From: Haliotis asinina
Lineage: Eukaryota > Mollusca > Gastropoda > Lepetellida > Haliotidae
NCBI RefSeq assembly: GCF_037392515.1
Contig: NC_090281.1
Location: 50,844,145 to 50,908,144, forward strand
DNA length: 64,000 nt
Direction of reading: 5' to 3'
The notes beneath the pieces were generated by a model. The model was not told the origin of the DNA. It worked only from the letters and a program-made list of their open reading frames with translations, and made no database searches. The translations under genes were made by a program, and so were the position numbers. This document shows, piece by piece, positions 46,301 through 58,782 of this stretch; the stretch's first letter is position 1, and each line of letters starts with the position of its first letter.

Positions 46301-49300
46301 GGACCGTTCAGGTTGAAAAATGTGGGATAGAGAACTTTGTCAGTGAGCCATTTTCAGGATTATCTGCCATTTTCTGAATTTAGATTGAACCATTGCCCTT
46401 GTATGAATAGTAAACTTCAAAATTTTAAAGGGCCATTTTTACTCTAATGTACAGAATGTACGGTGTGTGGAAACTTGTAATTTGCTGTTTAGTGGGACAG
46501 CAGACTCAAAATATTCAAACATAATTATGACGTGAATTTAAACCGCTACGTACGTTCGCATATACACAATACAATACTGTAAACAAATGTTATGTATACA
46601 TACAGGTATTTCTCCATAATCCATCTGTCCACCCAGACGCTAGCTCCACCATTGTAATGGCGGCACCTGGCTTCTCCACATATGTCGCCATGCAAAAATA
46701 TGAGGTCAGTAGTTTGCATGTGCATACAAACATGGTTGTGTTGAATTTACATGTGTCGAACCTGCGGTTGTCTCGAAGTCAAAATCTTTCCTGCATATTC
46801 CTTCATCTGTGGTCATTTTGCAGTTATCCCAAACGGGTGATAACTCAGTCCCTTCATTTTCGACACCATGTTGTTCGACTGTCTTTTAACATTCATCCTA
46901 GAAAAATACCTTGAGAAGGGATTGAGAAGGTTAATAACTACGGGGCTGAATGATCAGAATGAGACAATTTTAATATCTCGTCCTATTATAATTGAAATCC
47001 AGTCCGCGTGTGTTTAAAACATGTAATGTTAATAATCATTTGTATGTATTATGTATTTCAATGCCTAATGATTACTTTCGAGGACGCGAGTCCAAAATTT
47101 GGTGAATGACAAAAGATTTACGCCAGATGGTACAATAATGCAAATCTACAGTTGCCATAACATGATATGAGAAAAAAGGATTAAAAGGTTTCTCTTTCGC
47201 TTTTACATCTACATGGAATACGTCATGCAACTGGTTGTTCTCGTGCATATTCATGAAGTAACGTTTAAAATCATTTTGTCCAAATCAGGTTAATGCAATT
47301 CTATCTCGAAATGAAACGATCTGCCTTTTAGTAAGGTGATCTCGTTCTAAATATGAATAACGTGTAATTTTGTTCGTAGTATTTCTATCAACCGCAGCCC
47401 TACTTGGCGTTTGGTCACATGGACTGTGTGGACACAACTAGTCCCAAGTTTGTGAATCCTCTCAAGTACTATTCCCCTTACACCTTTAACCATTGCGTCA
47501 TGGAGTGTGTCCAGGCCAAGGCTTTCAATCAGTGTGGATGTGTCGGACCTTCTGATCCCCGTAAGTCATTTAGTTATTTTTGAAACGGTTTCGCTGCCCG
47601 TGTATTTCAGTAATTATAACTCAGTGGAACGCTGTAGGGAAAATAATAACTAACTCGTTTCTTTCTGTCTGGTGACAATAATTTTAGTGAAGATTCGGGT
47701 TAGAATTGGTCTTCAGCAACACATGCTTGTCGTAAGAGGAGACTAGCTGGATAGGGTGCTCTGATTCGCTGACGTGATTGACACATGACATCGAAAGTGG
47801 CGAAGAGACTTCATGGACTCAATTCCCTTGCTTTATGCATGGAACCCAAGAAGTAACATTGTCATTTTGTCCATTGCTTCACAAAAGCAAAAGGTGTCAG
47901 ACGTAACAAAATCGTGACAAGTTAAGAACGTGCCATGTTGACCGTCTTCATGTAAGACATTGTCGCTATGTTTCCTTGTCCCCTTGTCACTCCAAATGAA
48001 GAGCGTTAGCTATTTGCAAAGCGCCATCCAGTGTCCACCTGCTGTTGCGTTTTGTGGTCTTCCAATTTTAAGCAATATCTCAAAGAAATGCGTATTTAAA
48101 AGATTTCCAATGGAAACCAAAGAGCACGACATAAATCAAATACAAGTATGGGATATGAGATTCGCACATTGAACACGACTCGAACCCGGGTCTGTGGTTT
48201 GGGAACTCTTTAATCCGAGGGTCACTCCATTGCTGCCATAATCCACATCACTCACAATCAGTAACACTCCTTAGAAAAGGTTGCATAACAATCATATTTA
48301 CTTACTTATATTGCAGGGGGTGGACCATTGTGTTCACTGACGAAACAGGACAGTTGTTACAACCCCGTTCGTGGTGAGTAAACGGGACCAGAAATATACC
48401 GATAACAGTAGAAACTTTCATAATGAGGATATAACTATTCTATCGTGGTATGTTTGGAAACATCCAAATCCTGCTACACTGTGTAATCATTTGCCGGATG
48501 CTGGAAACAGCTGAAGTAATGCTGAATATGGCGTCAACCAAACAGATAGTCATTGTGTAGTCAGAATTGTACAAAATCGACTCTGATTTCAGCAGAGATT
48601 TCATATGAATGTTGAACGGGTTTTCTCGTGCCATTTCACAGATGCTGAGTCCACCGAAGCTAACTTCCTACAGGAATGCGGGTGTGTCGGCGAGTGCAGG
48701 TTTGACAGTTACACTGCCCAGGTGTCCTCTAGCTCCTTCCCAGCAAAGGTCTGGGTCGACCACCTCCTGAAGACCAGAGGGGCACAAGACAAGGAAGCCA
48801 TGCTGTAAGACTTCCGTATGAACCACGGACTAATTCTTAGCACTTGGGTGACCTTAACCCCCATCCTTTCACAGAGACCTACAATCGCTGTAGAGCCATC
48901 ATGTTCTGTGGAACGTGGTCTAGTCTCCGTTGAAATGTCATAAACAAATTTATTTCCAGAAAATGTGATACATTTGAGTCTCAAACTAATGTTTCATTCT
49001 TCTATTCGTTTGAATCAGCACTCAGTAACAGCCAGGCACCAAAATAAACATGATGTTTTCCTAAAATGTAATTTGTTATGAGTAATAGGCATGTAGCATA
49101 ATGGGAGGTTTTTCAAAATAGAAAATTATTGATAAGGTTGGATAAGAAGAACAAAGGACGCATTTGTGAATTTTCAAAATGGCCGTGGTATTACGTCAAT
49201 CACACTGGGTAGTAGATGTACACTAAAGTCTTGATGTCTTTGATTCAGAGAGAACTTCGTGATGCTGAGAGTGTTTTACGGCCAGATGATGGTGACAACC

Positions 49301-50102
49301 ATCACACAACAACCTCAACACACTGTGGCCACGCTGTTGTGTAAGTGCCATATTTCTTATCCAAATGGTTTGGCGTGATGGCGAGAATATCCTAATATCA
49401 TTTAGAATCTAGTACCGCACTGTCATCTTTATTTATCGATTATGATTATAAAAATAGTATTCATGGGTGCAAAGTTCATCTGAACAGTTTGTCACACTTA
49501 CACAAACCGGAGTGAAAACTATGTTTGTTTGTTTGTTTGTTTGTTATGGCGGTCTGTAAATAATCGAGTCTGGACCAGACATTTCAGCTATCAACGCCAA
49601 TTTACGCAACTGTGTCTACAGAGTCACAGAACCTGACCAACCGCTTCCGTTATTCGTCTCTTATGATAACCATGGGTAGCCGAAGACCAGTTCCACTCCG
49701 GGTCCTCTCGGGAGTCGGGACGTATCCAGAGTCAGAAATAGTTTTAAGAAGAGAAGTATATGATACAGATACGTTTTCGTACCAACTCTACATTGTGCAT
49801 AGTTCCACTTTGCAAACAGAGCAAGAAAGTTTCACCATGCCCAAAAGACCTGTAACAAAGTCGTGTGCTTCGTAGATAGGAACAGGGAGTCCGACATGAT
49901 ATAGTGGAGTTCCTTATGTCGATGTAAATGTACAGGCAATGATGTTGTTGTTGCAGCCGATATCGGGGGTCAGATGGGTCTCTGTCTCGGAGCCAGCATG
50001 CTGACAGTTGCGGAGATCACGGAATTCCTGGTGTTCATCATCATCTTCCTCTTGGACAAATGTAGAGGAAGAAAAGCTCGTAACAGAATCAGCAACTGGT
50101 AG
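40369..50102 (+). CDS. DEG/ENaC-family sodium channel, gene 2 of tandem cluster (8 exons, 477 aa)
   Basis: Coding exons 40369-40526, 43777-44314, 46606-46704, 47380-47560, 48317-48373, 48642-48804, 49249-49340 and 49957-50102; total 1434 nt in one frame. The order of motifs matches gene 1: D-L-W and His36-Ser37 (normally His-Gly) in the N-terminus, TM1 after the first intron, FPAVTICN, GLCHTFNF, ECGCVGEC, DIGGQMG and filter GAS at about 441-443, TM2, and a tail ending NRISNW. Seven of eight exons have exactly the length of their gene 1 counterparts; exon 2 is two codons shorter. An acceptor AG lies at 40344-40345, just before the first exon, with the same reading phase as in genes 1 and 3. 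A CR1/Jockey-like LINE sits in intron 1, a SINE and a Tc1 fossil in intron 2. Expected product: trimeric cation channel subunit of the plasma membrane; ligand unknown. Confidence 0.9.
40794..43391 (+). mobile_element. CR1/Jockey-like LINE, 5'-truncated, with 14-bp target site duplication
   Basis: Plus strand, in intron 1 of channel gene 2. AAGTATCGATTTCA flanks it at 40780-40793 and 43392-43405. Begins in the endonuclease-RT linker (VVTIRPRDAPWMSSEVRKLI). RT blocks: DTTKATGPDGIGNKFLK, NYRPVALTSCVAKTFE, VFCDVSKAFDKVWHKG, GVSQGSVLGPLLFIVYVN, IRLFADDTSLYA (catalytic Phe-Ala-Asp-Asp) and HKHLGLTL. The longest open frame is 41494-42768. One frame change occurs near 41530 at an A-run, a second near 42755 (RLWNSLS continues in another frame), with earlier breaks around 40975. 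The C-terminal half ends CSCGYSYEDPIHYFF. 3' tail close to GGAAATAAACC. Confidence 0.88.
44621..44799 (+). repeat. SINE A, 5'-truncated and internally deleted
   Basis: GCCTTAAAAGGCGACTATGC through GTTGATCATTGGATTGTCTT, then a jump to CTGGAATATTGCTGAGTGCG and the (ACTC)n tail. In intron 2 of gene 2. Confidence 0.9.
45450..45960 (-). pseudogene. Third Tc1/mariner-like transposase fossil
   Basis: The minus strand gives MDDNARERVV (second catalytic Asp region) and, after a frame change, MDRSARSIDLNPTEHAWDII, the degenerate form of the DWPxxSPDLNPIEHxWD block with its catalytic Glu. The N-terminal part is not recognisable. Lies in intron 2 of channel gene 2. Confidence 0.65.
47688..47795 (+). repeat. 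SINE A, head fragment
   Basis: GTGAAGATTCGGGTTAGAAT, CAACACATGCTTGTCGTAAG, GATAGGGTGCTCTGATTCGC, GACGTGATTGACACATGAC. In intron 4 of gene 2. Confidence 0.75.
48125..48242 (-). repeat. SINE B, tRNA-like half
   Basis: ACTCGAACCCGGGTCTGTGG (B box region on the minus strand) and GGGAACTCTTTAATCCGAGG. In intron 4 of gene 2. Confidence 0.55.
49521..49720 (-). repeat. SINE A copy with (TTTG)n in place of the usual tail
   Basis: GTTTGTTTGTTTGTTTG, then ATGGCGGTCTGTAAATAATC, GAGTCTGGACCAGACA, and later GTTATTCGTCTCTTATGATA. In intron 7 of gene 2. Confidence 0.75.
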
Positions 50103-50251
50103 ACAAATAGATTGCGACAAAAATGAGAATAACCACTTTGTGCTGGGTCACAAATCTAGCCAGTCTAATGGGTCCTCTTTGCACAAATGCAAGACTGATT
50201 AATGACAAAAGGACAGCTCTGTTTGAAGACAATACGATTTCTTTCAGCCGT

Positions 50252-50257
50252 AATAAA
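50252..50257 (+). promoter_or_regulatory. Possible poly(A) signal of channel gene 2
   Basis: AATAAA lies 150 bases after the gene 2 stop codon, the first such hexamer downstream. Position is plausible for a short 3' UTR. No transcript evidence. No equivalent hexamer was found directly after gene 1. Confidence 0.3.
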
Positions 50258-53200
50258 GCTTAAGTCAGGGTATGTATTTTTACACGTTAGGTTTAATTCA
50301 TCGCAATAACCTTGTGAAGAATGCATACGCACATGACACCTCCTGATTTGCATTGGTGACAGCCATGATCTTTGATCCTGATCTTTTGTCAACGTTTCCA
50401 GTACTATTTTCTATTTGGAATACATTTGGAATAGTTGTTTCAGCTATCTGTGTATCCGTTATCATTTTCACAATCAAGTTGTGTCTTGGATATACGAGAA
50501 ACCTCTTGCATCTAAAAGTATCAATAGAAGTTTAATTGCAAAGTCAAAAAGATCTACAAGGTTCGTGAAGATGTGTGTTCTAGTATGCCGTCGAAGCATT
50601 TCTCAAGTAATTCACAAGTGTACATGACAGAAAAACACACAATACGTATTGCCTACCTTAGAAGAGAACAAATTTAAGTGTGTTTTATAATTTTGTATCA
50701 TTTTCATCCTCAATTGTTCTCTCTCTGCATAAATAGGTTTACAAAAGATTATACACTAAGAGTCAATTAATTCAGCATTTTCTGCATAAATATTCAAAAG
50801 TGAGTAAAGATGATATTCCTTGGTGTTTCTATATGCTTATGTTTTCACATGAAACACGAACATGCGTTATTTCTTTCAACCCGGAAACACTGTTTTTGCA
50901 AATATCCCGTTTCACACGCAGCTTCGTTTCTGTGAAAAGGTTCACGTGGGTAAATCAGAGGAAAGAAATCAGTTACTTGATGGCCACTCAGCGATAGCAG
51001 ATCATCGAAATACCTCAAGTTTATGTTTAACACCTTGGTCAAATTACCTTTTTATGTGTTGCCAATCCGAGCAGAAATATATCCATTGAGACGTACAACT
51101 GGTGCCCATGATGGTGCCTACATCATTTCAAATGTTTTAGCCTCAATGTTTAGGTTACAATTGAGGAAATCCAGCATTTCACATATTACTTTCTCAGTAA
51201 ACTTCACATGACATTTGCTGATACGTTTCCTCAGTGGAATAGTGATGTGCGACGTTGAACAATTATTTGACAGGACCTAACCAGGTCCATTTCTGAGATT
51301 GAAAAAATAAAGCAAATTCAATGAGGTTTTGTGAATTCACGTGGTATCAATTCCGCTTAAACCTCAGATCATTTAACGTACATGTTTGAAGAAGTACAAT
51401 AAGTCTGAAACATTTTTAATCTGAATTACATTGGAAATTGTTTTGAAATTTTTTTGGTCAGAATCTTTCCTTGGTAGAATACAAGGCCTCAGTTCTTATG
51501 TTTAAAATTTCAAATTCGGACACATGCAGTGCTGTGAGATTCGAGTTTGGCTAAACGTTGCATAGCAATATATAGAGTTTTACAGTCTCCAGTCGGCATT
51601 GTGAGCTGTGATAGTTTAGAGACACATCCATCAGCAAAAGTTTAATTTATTTTAAAGTCACGATTGTTTCACAAAGAGATGCAACAACTTTTCTAAATAA
51701 ATGCGTCCATTGACTTTCGTCCTTTCTTTTGACCATGTGTCGACGTCTTGGGATACTGAAACCGGCTCAGTACGTTGCGTTTTTTGGTTAGATTGAAGTC
51801 ACATATTTTATTACTACATTCACATAAGATTATTGGATATGAGAGTCGAATCTAGTGATTGTCTCTTGGTTTTCTACAAGGTCGGCGCAGTTAAGGCAAT
51901 AAGAATCATGTTATGATATATTCTGATATCCTAATGTTCATGCACAAATTGGAGTGACGGTTTAGGAATAAAATATGGAAAGCATTTAGTTATCGTTATT
52001 TGTCCTCCGCAAAAACGATGTTGTGAGGGATATAGATACGAGTTTCGTGTGTCCGCCCGTCACACATTGTACGAAGTATATTTCCTAAAACATCCGTCAT
52101 AGCTTGTCCACACTTGGTAAATATGTTAACCATGTTACCATGGTCCTAAATGTGCCTTTTGGGGGTGAGTCAGATATGAAAGTTAGTATTTTTTAATTAA
52201 ATTCTTATTTATTAATAACATTTTTTTTCTTTTATTTGTTCATTCTGGGCAGATATTGCAAACTATAAATGCTTGTTTCATCAAACTTGGTACATATGTC
52301 AAGGATGGGTGTGTGTTTTGGGGTCAGACCCAGACATGAGTTATATTTATGTGTTTTCCGTGGAAACGTGACATTTGCTGTCCATATGAGGATGTCATCA
52401 TGTTCAGAACAGAACATTATACCCGTTCAATATTTTTAGCGAGTTTTCAGCAATATCAGTGCAGGGACACCAGAAAAGGGGTTCACGCATTATGCAAGTT
52501 CACTATCATTTCCGAACCAGTTTCTGTTTAGTTATTTCAACCTTTATGTGCAAAATACTACCAACCTTGTCATATGTCTTGGCGATTAAATATCTTTCAG
52601 CCGACATATCGAGTCGGTTCGTATAAACGAAAGCCATACAATCTTTCTGCATCCATAATGAATCTGAAGTCGAGTGTACAGCTCTGATTATATCATCAAC
52701 GTGTGTGTATGAATCACTGTCAGTCAACGTTGTTAGCGAATAAGGTGACACCCGTCATAAACACATCCCAAGGAATACTGAAATTACTGTTTTTACTGTT
52801 TTAATTATAATAGTTATGAGTGTGTTATTTCAGTGAGTATATGCATGTATATCAGTCATCTGACCCAGTGGACTGATTTTGTTTAGTTTTCCCATTCCAA
52901 ATGCATCATTACAAAATTAGTAAATGTATTGATTATTGGTAATGATTAGGATTTGATAAAAACATGAACGACTAAATTTGCATGTAAGTAAATATCAGTT
53001 TCGTGTTAAACCGTAAATACCAGTTCTAGCACCGACTAAATGATATTGGTGTTTATGGCTTTGGCTGATCGTATGCCGTTACACCCCGACTGTTTAGTTC
53101 TTTGCAATTATTGGATTCTCTGGTCGAGTTGATATGCAATTCCGCTTGACATATTTGTGACTTATACCTTGCTCTGTGAGACACACATCATCAATAAAGG

Positions 53201-53748
53201 ACAGTCCCCAAAATCGATATAACCATTGACCGTAACGGTAAATGTTTAACAAACAGGAACAAGTGTTTGGTGGGATAATGTGTGTCATGCTTCTCGTGAA
53301 TCAGGTATATTTGTCTTCAACCACAAATGCATTGCCTTTTTGAAAGCTGAGGAACTCCGACTAGCTTTCATTCAAAGGAACTTATGTAAGCAAAACAGTG
53401 TTACAAAAGTTAAAAAAGGTACATTACATTTGCAACATTTGATCAAATCGAAAACAGATTCACCAACATCAGACGGTATTCTGAACTGGAAATATGTGAA
53501 CTAGATGCCTGTAATGTACCGAATACTCTCAGAAAACATGACTTTAGCAAACTGTCCCACACGTTTCAAATTCCAGAAAACTAACGCCATTTTCCCTTAC
53601 ACGATTTCATCCAGGTCTTTCAAGTAGAGATATGACAGTTCCAGATAAATTCCTTGCCTTTTGCGGGACAAGAGTCATCATGATACTGCCATCAGCCTAT
53701 AGGTCACAATGGCGACGTCCGTCTTATTGATGATAACAACATTCCTTC
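50258..53748. other. Spacer after channel gene 2, nearly featureless
   Basis: About 3.5 kb of AT-rich sequence with no recognised coding sequence. A SINE B tail scrap is possible at 52430-52500 (TTTAGCGAGTTTTCAGCAAT, GGGACACCAGAAAAGGGG). Confidence 0.4.
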
Positions 53749-53912
53749 CGGCGGTCTGAAAATAATCTAGTCCAGACTAGAAAATCCAGGGACAGAATAA
53801 CAGCGATCTATGCCATTAGGATACCATTGCATGTGTCAACCACCCGACCCCGTTAGTCGCCTCTCACGAGAAGCATGGCTTAATGAAGATCACTTCGGAT
53901 CTTCACCTGCAC
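53749..53912 (-). repeat. SINE A, diverged, both ends missing
   Basis: GGCGGTCTGAAAATAATCTA, CATGTGTCAACCACCCGACC, GTTAGTCGCCTCTCACGAGA and AGCATGG blocks in the minus-strand order. Confidence 0.7.
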
Positions 53913-54799
53913 CCAGTGTGAAGAGTCAAATCCGGATCTTTGTTGTGACGAGGGAAAACAAGACTACAAGACTACACCTCTTCTTGGTATAATATGAACT
54001 TGCTAACACCGACATGAAGCAGACCTGTTCTGTTCTACTGAGCTTCGTCAGTCATGCCTGGTTTTTCATAAATAAGAGTTTAATGTTCCTTCACAAGGCC
54101 TCAAATAGTATAACCGTTTCATGTGAGCATCATTTATTAACTGTTTCACGAATGAACTTATTATTAGCAATGTGTCGAATAATGCCAAATGTGAGGCTAG
54201 TTACTGAGGATAAAGACAACTAAAGATATTATCTGCCCAAACCACGCATCAGTAAAGAGATTTTGGGGTTGGTCGAAAATCCAAGGACATACCAATTCTT
54301 TGAAAGATTGTTAAGTTAGGCCCAGTGAGTGAACCACCACGTGTCTGAATCAAAGGCTAACAAGGAAGGTTGTTCATATATTCATAGAAGGCAATAATTA
54401 TTGTAATTAGTGGGGATTGACTTTCTTAAAAATTCTTAGGATTTGCTTACGTTATTATTTTGTCCTGAAACCAATTAGGGTTTTTAAACTGTGTATCCAC
54501 TTCAACCCTTAATTTTCTTCATTTCTTGACTCATCAAGTAACATTCCTTGTATTATCAGCTGTTTGTTTTGACCACGTTATAAAGCACCTTCAATGATAG
54601 ACAGACAAACATACTCTCCAATCTACCCTCTTTTTACGTGTTATTCCTAATTTGGAACTAGACACATAACTGAGAAACAGTAAAAGAACTTGTTGTGATG
54701 CTGTTTCATCTTGTACAAGCATTCTTTCTTGTCAACTTCAAGAGCTTTGAGAATCTTAGCCCCGAATAATGAAACATAGTCCAGCAAAACTCACTTTAT

Positions 54800-55030
54800 A
54801 CCTATCTTTAAGCCACTGACCCTCCAAGGTTGCCAAGGAAAACGTCAGAAGGACAGAAACCTAAGGACTCCTGACCTATCTTTCTCACAACAAACAACAA
54901 CAAATCAATGCTTTCATCACAGTCCTTCTCAGTGCAGTAGGTCATTATCCTATTCTTATGAATCTGAGATTGAGCAGGATGATAGGCATTAGAAGTAACC
55001 TGAGTTACGTCTACTTGAAACATGAATGTG
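54800..55030 (-). mobile_element. Ty3/Gypsy-type integrase scrap, fossil
   Basis: A short minus-strand stretch resembles the end of a Ty3/Gypsy integrase core (the SNAYHPAQSQ and DLLLFVVR regions). No terminal repeats or other domains were found around it. An old, dead fragment. Confidence 0.6.
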
Positions 55031-55870
55031 TCTATTTAGGCAAAGAACATATTGTGAGGAACGTCACCAAGGCCCTCCATAATGACAAGAGCTATAATCT
55101 TCAGTAGAGGCATAGCCTCTGGAAACCGTGTGGAAGGACACGACAGAGAGCATTACAAGGAGTAGCCAATTATCTGAGTAGGTTTGCTAACACCAATAAT
55201 GAGACCATATTTTGTCACAAGTTATGTACATACCCAAGTGACCTACCAAAGACGTGTCATGTGCCAAACTCAGAACGCATCAGATGTGTCATGGCAACAC
55301 GTATATGAAAAACATGTTAGTTTTAAATCGCGCTCAAAAGTCGTTTCAAAATATTTACTTTCGGTTTGGAAATAAATACCAAAACTTCCGGTGCGATCTT
55401 TCTTTGTATTTCAGCTTACTATTGCAGTGAGACTCTGATTCCGAATAGATTTGCAACGGCTTACGACGACTCTTGAGAAATCGTTAAGTATTAGGAATTT
55501 GATCGATAAAATCTTCATTGCCGTGACAAAGCACTCACATACAACTACATACACTGATAACAGACAGTGGATTTGGAAGCTGGTTGCAAATTACAAACAT
55601 TGCATTAATTCCTAATCCAAGTCTATTTCTGCTTTTACTTTTCATTATAATCACTGTTGACCAAACTCACGAACCATTACCATGATATGCGCTAGAGATA
55701 TTATGATTCGCCACAGTCTTGCATGTTGTGCAAATTGAACAACAGCAGGAACATTTATAATTAACGACGGTAATATTTCAATGCCTGAGTGAACCCATTA
55801 TCTGTGTGATACCAAAAGCACTTAATGCACAGCTCCGCTCCTCGGTCGGCAGGTTTTATAAAGACATACA
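55031..55870. other. Spacer, nothing recognised
   Basis: No coding or repeat feature could be supported here; the first 130 bases may be more of the neighbouring Gypsy scrap. Confidence 0.3.
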
Positions 55871-55955
55871 TTCCATGCCAATGTCAAATATGTTCTCGTC
55901 ACGATATGGCTGGAATATTGCCGATGTGACAATAACATTTACCTCACTCACTCCG
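55871..55955 (+). repeat. SINE C, 3' half
   Basis: CCATGCCAATGTCAAATATG, CGTCACGATATGGCTGGAAT, ATTGCCGATGTGACAATAAC and ACCTCACTCACTC. Shares its last 40 bases in pattern with SINE A but has a different body. Confidence 0.65.
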
Positions 55956-56551
55956 CTCCAAGAAACATACAACACAATCCATTGCAGAATTTGAACCATA
56001 CCGCGATATTCATACTGCAACATACTGTACCACTATAAAACGGTTTCCCAGCGATATTTTACAGTCCTATTTATCACTGCATTTTGCAAATATCCTTAAC
56101 TCTTAAACCTCTTGCTGCATAACTGAATCGACAGTTTGGAATTATGAAAATATTATAAGAAACTTAGCAAGCATCTAAGAAACAATTTTCCTGAAATTAG
56201 AGGTTGTTTTTAATTGATTTTAACTGAACCAGAAAATAATCAGAGGAATGAGAATAAAAAGTATACAAATAATTACAATATCGAGCAATTGTTTGCTACA
56301 AAGGTGGCTCTATAAGGTTTTGCACCTACACAGCAGCCTTGTACTCCAAACAACGAAACAAGCTGTTTTGTCGCCCCTTTCTAAATAACACTTTGTAAAC
56401 TGGCTTCTCGTGTCAACACAAGAATAGTAAGGTTCTTCTCCATGAACGAACACTGACTACAGTGTTGTAACGTCATATACCGGATGGCCAATTTCTTGCG
56501 TTTCCATGACTCGATACAGTCATTAGGTTTTCTGAGAAGATCTGTCGTCAA

Positions 56552-56750
56552 ATATCCATGCTTGTCGTAAGAGGTGAGTAAGGAGATCGTGTGCCCGTGT
56601 TCGCTGACTTGGATGACACTGATCAAACTAAACGCTTAGGTCGATGTTTATTCTATTGATGACTGAATTGTCTGGTCCAGTTTTGATTATTTACAGAACC
56701 GTCGCCACATATCTGGAGTACTGCTCACGGTGCCGTTGAATAAAAAACTC
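56552..56750 (+). repeat. SINE A, diverged
   Basis: ATCCATGCTTGTCGTAAGAG, GTTCGCTGACTTGGATGACA, GATGACTGAATTGTCTGGTC, ATTATTTACAGAACCGTCGC and a worn tail. Confidence 0.75.
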
Positions 56751-57625
56751 AGGGGTGCATGTTTTTCATTCTCTTCCATTATTTCACAGGTCAGATCTGT
56801 TTACAACATTGAGTGCACTGATTTATTCCAAATTGATTCTTTACGAATGGAGGATGAGAGCAAACACAAATTGTATTACATGTACCATTGTGTGTTAGGA
56901 TGTTTCCAGTTCGTATCTCAGTTCTCAACAGCTCGCATTTCTATGGACGACGATTGTCATTTCTGTTTTTTTAATTAAATATATGAAATAACTAACATTA
57001 ACTGCAGAGACCAAAGATGTATAATGGCAAACCATCTCCCTTGGGAAATGACTGAGAGTAGATGGCTTTAATTATTTCCATCATGATGGATAGTCTAATG
57101 TAAATATTGGCGGTTTAGTTTAACTATTAAAAAAGTTATAGTTGAAACACTGTTAATGCAAAACCCCTCCAGTGCATACAAACGTAGCGATGTCTACTGA
57201 CCATTGTGGAACATCCTGAACACTCTCAACCTAATGTTACATTCATCTGCCAGCATTTGTCACCAGTGAGTGAGTATGATTTTATATAAAAAGAGAATAT
57301 TATTTTAATTACAAGTAATAGCGATTATATCTTTTGACAGGTCAATTTTAAGAATTGTGTAAAAATGTGTAATACATTGTGCACGTGATATTCAGTAAGG
57401 TGAAGTGATGGTTGTATGCTTGGACGGATAATTATTACAAGTGCGAAAACGAGTAAATTCCAGAATCTCCTGTCTGAGAGAGTATAGAAGACGCTTCTGG
57501 AATCTCTTTCATAGGTTCATAAGCGTGTGAAACTCTTGCTTCTGATATCAGGCTACACCGTTAAACTACAAACGAAAACGGAACTTGTCTTGATACACGT
57601 TGCGTGATTACTATTGCTGTCTTTA

Positions 57626-57658
57626 TATATATATATCTTTATATATATATATATATCG
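57626..57658. repeat. (TA)n microsatellite
   Basis: TATATATATATCTT followed by a longer TATATA run. Confidence 0.9.
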
Positions 57659-57686
57659 TTTTTGTATTGTATTACTGTCGAATTTG

Positions 57687-57952
57687 ACCCGTGAAGATCC
57701 GGGGTAGAACAGGTCTCCGGCAACTCATGCTTGCCTCCAGATGCAACTATGCTTGTCGTAAGAGACGACTAACGGGATCAGATGGTCAGACTAGCTGACT
57801 TGGTGGACACATATGTCATCGGTTCCAAGTTGCGCAGATCGATGGTCATGCTGTTGATCACTTGGTTGTCTGGTAAAGACTGGATTATTTACAGAACCCT
57901 GTCATGCAGCTCGAATACCTCTGGGTGTGGCGTAAGTCTAAATTCACTCACC
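57687..57952 (+). repeat. SINE A, full length, diverged
   Basis: From ACCCGTGAAGATCCGGGGTA to GGCGTAAGTCTAAATTCACT. The flanks share only GAATTTG, so the target duplication is uncertain. Confidence 0.88.
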
Positions 57953-58514
57953 TTTGAATTTGTACTGCCACTCTACTTTGTACTTTGTGAGTTGTATTTA
58001 TTTCCGAACCTTGTCAACTTTAATATACAATTGTTAATTACGACATATTTCTTTGTTGCCTGTTGGTTTCACACCTAGAACTTTTACGAAGTGCTTTCCA
58101 TTTTTCAACAACTTTGGAATGAACAGGTAACAACTAGCCCAAGCTCCCGCAGTTTCATATTGTAGCCATGGAAACAGAGGAGATCAGCATGTGTTTAATT
58201 ACTTTGATTAACCGCCCTCAAAAAGTACGTATTAAACGTCTGTGTCATAGAATACCAGTTGGAACTATCCTCCGAAATAGATTCCATTTGGCGTTAGAGG
58301 AAAAAAACTGCGAAAATAAAATAAATGAACCTCTGAAAATCAGTGATGTGAAAAGGGTAGGTATGTTCTGCCCTGTTAGTGAAAACATATTTGCATGCTC
58401 AGAGAGTCTGCAAGAAAGTTTCATTCTGTTTGATTGCTGTGTGCATTCACATTCAAAAATGTAGTAGACGCTTACTTAAGTGATGATACTAGGTGAGCAA
58501 ACTTGTGTCAACGT

Positions 58515-58662
58515 ACCCATGAAGATCTGGGGCAGAATAGGTCTTCAGCAACCCATGCTTGCCACAATAGGCGAATATGCTTGTCATAAGAGGCCACTAA
58601 CGCGATAGGGTGGTCAGGCTCGCTGACTTGGTTGACACATCTCATCGGCTCCAATCGCTCTG
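58515..58662 (+). repeat. SINE A, head half
   Basis: ACCCATGAAGATCTGGGGCA, AGCAACCCATGCTTGCCACA, GGTCAGGCTCGCTGACTTGG, GTTGACACATCTCATCGGC, then unrelated sequence. About 120 bases upstream of the first exon of gene 3. Confidence 0.85.
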
Positions 58663-58782
58663 CCTTTTTGAGTATAAGAAACAAATCGGATTAAACTACG
58701 TAAACTACATCAAGCATTGTCATTTTTGTTCATGTGTTATTCGCTAAATGTGATCTCACTATGAAATACGCTTTCAGACATT

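Noticed and set aside
50845-51211. Small open frames near 51 kb as host genes
   Set aside because: Frames overlap on both strands, have no motifs, and no conserved splice pattern.
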